NCBI RefSeq assembly: GCF_001939075.1
Contig: NZ_MPTA01000003.1
Span: 245,454-309,453 of the forward strand
Length of the DNA stretch: 64,000 nucleotides
DNA from: Paenisporosarcina indica
GTDB lineage: Bacteria > Bacillota > Bacilli > Bacillales_A > Planococcaceae
Direction: 5' to 3'
The translations under genes and the position numbers were made by a program. Under the pieces are notes generated by a model that searched no databases, was not told where the DNA came from, and worked only from the letters and a program-made list of their open reading frames with translations. Of the stretch, positions 59,658 through 64,000 are shown piece by piece. The first letter of the stretch is position 1. Every line of letters begins with the position of its first letter.

Positions 59658-59730
59658 TAGAAAAGCGTAATGTGCCACTCTAGCTCGTAAAAACGAACGT
59701 TTTGCAAGCGAGCTGGTACTTGTAGCTAAC
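59658..59730. repeat. palindromic element B in the pur leader
   Basis: Same right arm as element A (GAGCTAGAGTGGCACATTAC, GCTTTTCTA) and a related left arm (GTTAGCTACAAGTACCAGCTC), but a short unrelated loop. The two elements are direct repeats separated by six bases. Confidence 0.75.
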
Positions 59731-59750
59731 ATTTAAACAACATAAAAATC

Positions 59751-59796
59751 CCCAAATAAACTGCTCACTAGTACGTGAAAAGCAGTTTACTTGAGG
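59751..59796 (-). terminator. riboswitch-controlled attenuator of the pur operon
   Basis: Long stem, CCTCAAGTAAACTGCT with AGCAGTTTATTTGGGG, then ATTTTTATG on the minus strand, about 80 bases past the aptamer. It would form when the riboswitch binds ligand. Confidence 0.85.
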
Positions 59797-59874
59797 AAGT
59801 AAAAGAAAATTGTCTATGAGCGGCTGTCATATACATATGCAGACTCACACCCTTCTTTACATACCTTAAGTTGC

Positions 59875-59949
59875 TTTCCCGCATAGTCCGGTCATTAAGG
59901 TGACCTGGTAGAGACGCTAAAGCCAATTCTTTAGCATATATGGGGATAT
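59875..59949 (-). ncRNA. purine riboswitch, guanine class
   Basis: Minus strand: CCCCATATATGCTAAAG (P1 and J1/2), the P2 hairpin GCTAAAG/CTTTAGC, J2/3 GTCTCTACC, the P3 hairpin GGTCACC/TGACC and J3/1 GGACTATG. The C in GACTA at the specificity position indicates guanine or hypoxanthine rather than adenine. P1 has one apparent mismatch. It precedes the attenuator of purE. Confidence 0.88.
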
Positions 59950-59966
59950 TCGATGTTTCCACTGTT

Positions 59967-59995
59967 ATTTTAACAAGAGAAACTAGATGAGTCAA
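59967..59995 (-). promoter_or_regulatory. sigma-A promoter of the pur operon
   Basis: -35 TTGACT (59990-59995), a 17-bp spacer, -10 TAAAAT (59967-59972). The transcript starts just before the aptamer. Confidence 0.8.
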
Positions 59996-60000
59996 CATAA

Positions 60001-60045
60001 GAATGCGAACAATAATTATTTAGACAACAGTATCGTTCGTCTTTT
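60001..60045 (-). promoter_or_regulatory. PurBox pair (PurR binding site)
   Basis: Two CGAAC boxes face each other on opposite strands, at 60006-60010 and as GTTCG at 60035-60039, separated by 24 bases. This is close to the Bacillus PurR arrangement, and they lie just upstream of the -35. The first fits AWWWCCGAACWWT well (GAATGCGAACAAT). Confidence 0.7.
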
Positions 60046-60059
60046 TGGCTATTTTTAGG

Positions 60060-60248
60060 CTATTCCAAAATGTACGTGCCTTTAAATTGAATGATTTGAC
60101 GGATTGGTACAACTTCTCCATTAACTTCTTGGAACAAAGGTTCTTCTCTTCTGCCAGTCGGCATATAACCTTCCTCATTCATACGTTTCAAACAATCATC
60201 AATTGACTCATTCTCTTCCACATCAAACCAAACTGTTTTTTTCTTCAT
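60060..60248 (-). CDS. yebG: NETI-motif protein YebG
   Basis: A 62-residue protein of the NETI-motif family found beside purE in Bacillales. Typical core: [32 protein letters not shown] and the end [15 protein letters not shown]. No function is known. Its start overlaps the yebE stop by four bases, so the pair is co-translated. Confidence 0.88.
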   Translation of the reverse strand: MKKKTVWFDVEENESIDDCLKRMNEEGYMPTGRREEPLFQEVNGEVVPIRQIIQFKGTYILE

Positions 60249-60784
60249 TTGAATAGCTTTCCTTTCTTAACTGTTTTGACCCAGAAACCACCATGAATCG
60301 CTTTCGGTTCATACGTAATAATAAATGCTTTTGGATCCAAATCTTTGATTATCGCATATAACTTTAGTTCATATTTACGAGGCGTTAAAATTTGCATCGC
60401 TTTTCGATTGCCTTCCAATCCACTCGCTTCCCAGTCTGTCACACCATATCCTTTTTCACGCAGAAGTCGAGGCAATGACCTGCTTTCTTCAGTGATTACA
60501 TTCACGGTGATATAACCTAGTGCCATCTTCTCTTCAATCTTCGTCCCAATAATGACGCCTGTCCCATAACCAATTGCATAGGCCATTATGTTTTGAATTT
60601 CATCTAAATTATCCAGAACAAGTCCAAGACCTACTACATAAACCACCACTTCAATCATACTAAGAAAAGCCGCAATATACCGATAACCCTTGAGTGTGAG
60701 AATCATCCGTATCGTGAAAAATGTAACGTATACAATATTTATAGTAAATATAATAAGCACCATGACTAGTGCATCTAAACTCAT
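60245..60784 (-). CDS. yebE: DUF2179 membrane protein YebE
   Basis: A 179-residue protein with three N-terminal helices (about 8-30, 38-57, 62-90) and a soluble C-terminal DUF2179 domain. This is the YebE/UPF0316 family, conserved upstream of the purine operon in Bacillales. DUF2179 resembles nucleotide-sensing domains of other membrane proteins, but no ligand is established. AAGGGAAGG precedes ATG 60784. Confidence 0.88.
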   Translation of the reverse strand: MSLDALVMVLIIFTINIVYVTFFTIRMILTLKGYRYIAAFLSMIEVVVYVVGLGLVLDNLDEIQNIMAYAIGYGTGVIIGTKIEEKMALGYITVNVITEESRSLPRLLREKGYGVTDWEASGLEGNRKAMQILTPRKYELKLYAIIKDLDPKAFIITYEPKAIHGGFWVKTVKKGKLFK

Positions 60785-60861
60785 TTGAATCCTTCCCTTC
60801 TCCTTGGACAGCTGAACTCATCTTATTAGAGATGTATCCATATATCAAGGATTTAAAACAA

Positions 60862-60895
60862 AAAGCCACGATAGCTTTGGAAAGCTTTCGTGGCA
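60862..60895 (-). terminator. terminator of the PQQ dehydrogenase gene
   Basis: Stem GCCACGAAAGCTTT with AAAGCTATCGTGGC and T5 on the minus strand, directly past the stop. Confidence 0.85.
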
Positions 60896-60901
60896 ATTTC
60901 A

Positions 60902-63067
60902 TTATTTTCCTAAAGGAGAAATGACAGTTGTGACATATTCGGCAATGCTTTGAATTTCCTCTTCGGTAAGCATTGTTTCAAATGCCGGCATGGCAGCACC
61001 ACCAGTTTTAATCTGTTCTATAACGGCGTTTTTATCTGAAGTGACTTTACTTACTTGTAAATCCGGTCCATTATGACCGCCAGTACCTTGATTGCCATGA
61101 CATGAAAGACAGCTATTCCCATACAATGTCAGCCCTGCTTCTGTGTCTGCACTCGCTGTGTCATTCGACTCCTCATTCGAATCATCTTCTTCTTCAGATT
61201 TATCTTCTGTAGAGACTGGTTTAAGTTCACCATTGAGAGCAAACGTATATAATTTGTCTCCATGTTTTGTACCGGCTAATGAATTTCCTCCTGCTAAAAT
61301 TGAAACGTATTGAACTCCATCTATTTCATACGTGATGGCTGGCGCGTTTGCTCCCGCATCTAACATGTACTCCCAAACTTGTTCCCCAGTTTTGGCGTTG
61401 TAGGCTATCAGACGACCGTCATTATGACCAACGAATACTAGGTTACCTTTAGTCGTTAATACACCACTGTACGCAGGAGAATCCCAAACATGTTGCCATG
61501 CAATTTTATTTGTTTTTACATCGATTGCTGTAACTGTACCTCTTGATGGAGCACCCATAATCGGCGCGATGATACTTCCGATATACATACTGCCTTCTTC
61601 AAACTCACCTTCACTTCTTTCGAAAGCAAAGTATTGATCGCTTGCTAGTACGTAATAATATTCAGTGTCTGGATTATAGGCTGATGGTGGCCAGTTCGCC
61701 CCTCCTGCTGGTCCAGGTTTAATTGTCAACGGTTCTTCCCAAAACGGATCGAAAAGTTTACCAACTTTCCCTTCAAACGTCGGACCTAGGTCATTTTTTA
61801 CGTCTTCTTCAGTAATTTCTTGTGGAACGAATGAATCTCCAACGGGATAAGGCTGTGTGGCGGCAGTTTTTTGGCGCTCATCTTGTGGTACAGCCTTCTC
61901 TTCAATTCCAACCAATGGTGTTCCATCAGTTCGATCTAGGAAGTAAACCCAGCCTGTTTTACCTGCTTGTGCGATTCCTTTACGCATTTTCCCATCCATT
62001 TCTACATCGTATAAAATAACTGGGTTGGAAGGATCCATATCCCATATATCATGATGTACTTCTTGGAAATGCCATTTGTACTCGCCAGTCTCAGCATCAA
62101 GAGCCAGCACGCTGTTTGCAAATAAGTTATCTCCTTCACGATCACTACCGTCAAGGTCTGGAGCCGTATTCCCGGCTGCAAAATAAATATAACCTAATTT
62201 TGGATCTACTGCAGGAGTTTGCCACACTGGAGCTCCTCCTGTTAACCATGAGTCATTTTCTTCATAAGGCCATGAACCCTGATCATATCCTTCTTCTCCG
62301 GGACCAGGAATGGTATTGAATCGCCATACTTCGCGACCATTATCTGAGTCGTAAGCCATCATACGCCCACGAATCCCGTACTCTCCACCCGCAACACCCG
62401 TATAGACTTTACCGTTATAGTAAAGAGGAGCATTTGTAATGGTATAGCCTTCTTGCCAGTTAGCTACTTCTGTTTCCCAAAGTACTTCGCCTGTTTGTTG
62501 GTCAAGTGCAACTAAACGAGCATCAAGTAACGTTGCAAATACTTTACCTTCGCCAACAGCTACGCCACGGTTATTCCAACCACAACATACTGTATCCAAC
62601 TTATCAGTAACTTCCGGACGCCATTCCCAGATGTGTTCACCAGTAACCGCATCTAAAGCTAGTACATCATTTTCACCAGTAGTAATAAACATAACACCAT
62701 CGACAACAAGTGGCGTTCCCTCACCGGAAAATTTAAAGTCTAACCCAGATCCCAGACTAGTTATCCATGTTGGTTTTAAATCTTTTATCGTCTCAGTCGT
62801 AATTGCTTCCAATGGTGAGTAACGTCGATTATACAAATCACCACCATGAGTGGCCCAATCAGTCCCTGGAAGTTCTACTTTAATTCCGGAATTCTTGGTG
62901 GTTAACTGCTTTTCTTCGTCGCCGACAGGAGAAATAGTTATACCTGGAGCAACTACATCTTTCTCTTTTTCTTGCCCCATCGTGACAATGAGAATAATCA
63001 TTGCCGTAATGACTACAATAACACCTGTAATTAGTGCATAAATAAACGCTTTGTTTCCACTCAGCAT
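60902..63067 (-). CDS. membrane-anchored PQQ-type dehydrogenase with cytochrome c domain
   Basis: A 721-residue quinohaemoprotein. N-terminal membrane anchor (about 8-30), then an eight-bladed PQQ propeller (about 65-620) with repeated tryptophan-docking motifs (LDAVTGEHIWEW, LDQQTGEVLWE, YNAKTGEQVWEY). Adjacent cysteines 161-162 (TVCCGWNNRG) form the vicinal disulfide of alcohol dehydrogenases; VHHDIWDMD holds the candidate catalytic Asp343. An acidic linker leads to a C-terminal cytochrome c with CLSCH and a Met ligand (GGAAMPAF). It acts outside the membrane and feeds electrons to respiration. Substrate and metal unknown. Confidence 0.88.
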   Translation of the reverse strand: MLSGNKAFIYALITGVIVVITAMIILIVTMGQEKEKDVVAPGITISPVGDEEKQLTTKNSGIKVELPGTDWATHGGDLYNRRYSPLEAITTETIKDLKPTWITSLGSGLDFKFSGEGTPLVVDGVMFITTGENDVLALDAVTGEHIWEWRPEVTDKLDTVCCGWNNRGVAVGEGKVFATLLDARLVALDQQTGEVLWETEVANWQEGYTITNAPLYYNGKVYTGVAGGEYGIRGRMMAYDSDNGREVWRFNTIPGPGEEGYDQGSWPYEENDSWLTGGAPVWQTPAVDPKLGYIYFAAGNTAPDLDGSDREGDNLFANSVLALDAETGEYKWHFQEVHHDIWDMDPSNPVILYDVEMDGKMRKGIAQAGKTGWVYFLDRTDGTPLVGIEEKAVPQDERQKTAATQPYPVGDSFVPQEITEEDVKNDLGPTFEGKVGKLFDPFWEEPLTIKPGPAGGANWPPSAYNPDTEYYYVLASDQYFAFERSEGEFEEGSMYIGSIIAPIMGAPSRGTVTAIDVKTNKIAWQHVWDSPAYSGVLTTKGNLVFVGHNDGRLIAYNAKTGEQVWEYMLDAGANAPAITYEIDGVQYVSILAGGNSLAGTKHGDKLYTFALNGELKPVSTEDKSEEEDDSNEESNDTASADTEAGLTLYGNSCLSCHGNQGTGGHNGPDLQVSKVTSDKNAVIEQIKTGGAAMPAFETMLTEEEIQSIAEYVTTVISPLGK

Positions 63068-63489
63068 TTCAACTACCCCCTTTTTTATCTAGTACACTAC
63101 CTTCATGAAAGAATATTATAGAAAAATAGTACGCAATTTATCTTATTCATGGCTTGTTCGTTTCATTCGCTATTTTTCGGAAATCGAATGAAACTTCGTT
63201 TAAAAATACCTAACGAGCTTTTCCTCGATTTTATCGAGGAAATTTTCGCTTGTTTAGAATGAAGGGACATCAACAGTGACCTCCGCGTCAGCGAAATGGC
63301 TTCTATTTAAGGGGTATTTATTTTGGAGTGAATTGGGCTTTCTCATAAGACAAGTTACATTTTGACGTGAGATAGAATAATTTTTCCCCTAAAATCGGGG
63401 TAAAGAAATTTTATTAACTCATTTAATAGTGCAAAATGGTTCTGTTTTCGCTATGCACCTGTTCAAAACACTTTAAAAACACACAAAAT
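63068..63489. other. intergenic upstream of the PQQ dehydrogenase gene
   Basis: About 420 bases without a supported gene. It contains the second copy of the dispersed hairpin repeat and presumably the dehydrogenase promoter, which I could not place. Confidence 0.45.
63211..63263 (+). repeat. dispersed hairpin repeat, copy 2
   Basis: AACGAGCTTTTCCTCGATTT, then TATCGAGGAAATTTTCGCTT and GTTTAGAATGAA. It matches 40710-40762 (opposite strand) over about 53 bases with a few changes, including in the hairpin arms. Confidence 0.7.
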
Positions 63490-63516
63490 GACCGATATCC
63501 ATACAGGTATCGGTCT
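63490..63516 (-). terminator. terminator of 5S-like unit 1
   Basis: Stem GACCGATACC with GGATATCGGTC followed by ATTTTGTG on the minus strand, just behind the 5S-like sequence. Confidence 0.7.
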
Positions 63517-63521
63517 GTCAT

Positions 63522-63643
63522 TTGCCTAGCGACGTCCTACGCACGCAAGGGGAAACCTCAACTACCATCGGCGCACGAGCTTAACTTCCGTGTCCGAGCT
63601 GCGAAAGACAATGAACGGCAGAACTTCGTCAACCACAGGTCTT
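63522..63643 (-). ncRNA. 5S-rRNA-like unit 1 (divergent)
   Basis: Minus strand, about 122 bases. The 3' half follows 5S rRNA closely: ACACGGAAGTTAAGCTC, GCCGATGGTAGTTGAGG, TTTCCCCTTG and GACGTCGCTAGGCA. The 5' half is altered and forms its own hairpin (CTGTGGTTGACGAA with TTCATTGTCTTTCGCAG). The closing helix of real 5S rRNA cannot form with the visible 5' end. No 16S or 23S is next to it. A separate stem (TACGAA/TTCGTA) precedes it. Confidence 0.75.
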
Positions 63644-63726
63644 CGGGCTACGAAAAGAGATGCACTTCGTAAATCTCGCTCATCATTTAATATAGAACCA
63701 ACTGGGAAACCCAAAAAGTATACACA

Positions 63727-63757
63727 AAAAAACCGAACCCCTAAAGGTATCGGTTTT
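63727..63757 (-). terminator. terminator of 5S-like unit 2
   Basis: Stem AACCGATACC with GGTTCGGTT followed by T6 on the minus strand. Confidence 0.7.
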
Positions 63758-63762
63758 TCTAT

Positions 63763-63884
63763 TTGCCTAGCGACGTCTTACGCACACAAGGGGAAACCCC
63801 CAACTACCATCGGCGCACGAGCTTAACTTCCGTGTCCGGGCTGTGAAAGATGATGAACGGCAGAACTTCATCAACCACAGGTCT
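63763..63884 (-). ncRNA. 5S-rRNA-like unit 2 (divergent)
   Basis: Second copy, 241 bases from the first, with the same 122-base body. 3' half: GGACACGGAAGTTAAGCTC, GCGCCGATGGTAGTTGGGGG, TTTCCCCTTGTG, GACGTCGCTAGGCA. 5' half: hairpin CTGTGGTTGATGAA with TTCATCATCTTTCACAG, here better paired than in unit 1. A stem GCGTAT-CTC-ATACGC precedes it, different in sequence from that of unit 1 but in the same place. Confidence 0.75.
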
Positions 63885-64000
63885 TCGATTCTCGCGTATG
63901 AGATACGCTCCGAGTCTCTTCCCTTTGTTTCCTCGAACTCTTTGTTCCTCCTCTTTCTCGCACACCTCCTACTTAAGAAACAACAATAACCAACAATAAT

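Noticed and set aside
60902..63067. firm call of a lanthanide-dependent alcohol dehydrogenase
   Set aside because: The WDMD motif also occurs in membrane glucose dehydrogenases; the metal cannot be decided by eye.
63522..63884. functional 5S rRNA genes
   Set aside because: 5' halves are strongly altered, the terminal helix cannot form as in 5S rRNA, and no 16S/23S is adjacent within the window.

Overview
The window looks like chromosome from a low-GC, endospore-forming Bacillales, most likely a Planococcaceae-type genus such as Psychrobacillus, Sporosarcina or Paenisporosarcina. The grounds are the full Bacillus-type purEKBCSQLFMNHD operon, a small acid-soluble spore protein gene with a sigma-G-like promoter, a Spo0M-like gene, strong AGGAGG ribosome-binding sites with frequent TTG/GTG starts, and a gene order that parallels the B. 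subtilis yebEG-pur-yerABC-pcrBA-ligA-yerH-gatCAB-dgkB-yefA stretch (from memory of that map). Genus is inference. Most of the conserved backbone is on the minus strand.

Layout. 1-793: 5'-terminal part of an sstT-type Na+/serine-threonine symporter. 1617-5787: phosphate operon pstS-pstC-pstA-pstB-phoU behind PhoP-box repeats. 6414-9721: small accessory genes (DUF1801, flavin reductase, ArsR regulator plus AHSA1 partner with a clear operator/promoter, a decayed second AHSA1 gene, DUF4256). 10123-12960: dus and rlmD. 13127-24298: accessory region on both strands, with a TerD-TerA fusion, SRPBCC and VOC proteins, a quinone oxidoreductase that appears to start at ATT, GNAT enzymes, a CPBP protease, a TmrB-like ATPase, a DsbA-like oxidoreductase, an RsbR-like PAS-STAS protein and a DinB protein. 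23525-25111: a manganese (yybP-ykoY) riboswitch reading into a short Spo0M-like gene and a TerC-family exporter. 25116-27714: a cytochrome bd operon flanked by two tiny membrane-peptide genes. 28392-44147: sspA-type SASP, diacylglycerol kinase, gatCAB, camS, ligA, pcrA, pcrB, yerC, yerB, yerA. 44350-46145: a DUF2892 membrane protein and the cystine symporter tcyP. 46728-59518: the 12-gene purine operon, controlled by PurBoxes, a sigma-A promoter, a guanine-class riboswitch and a terminator. 60060-63067: yebG/yebE-like genes and a membrane-anchored PQQ dehydrogenase fused to cytochrome c. 63068-64000: non-coding, with two tandem 5S-rRNA-like units.

The genes form clear working groups: phosphate uptake, de novo IMP synthesis, tRNA amidation (gatCAB), DNA repair (ligA, pcrA), respiration (cyd, PQQ dehydrogenase) and stress or metal resistance (TerD-TerA, TerC).

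No large mobile element, phage, CRISPR array or tRNA was seen. The least explained parts are non-coding: (a) two 5S-rRNA-like units, each with its own upstream hairpin and terminator, (b) three arrays with an exact 21-bp period (13-nt core plus 8-nt variable spacer) and a similar right-hand end, (c) two palindromic elements with conserved arms and unrelated loops inserted between the purine attenuator and purE, and (d) three copies of the rlmD 3' end plus terminator, two of them displaced from the gene.
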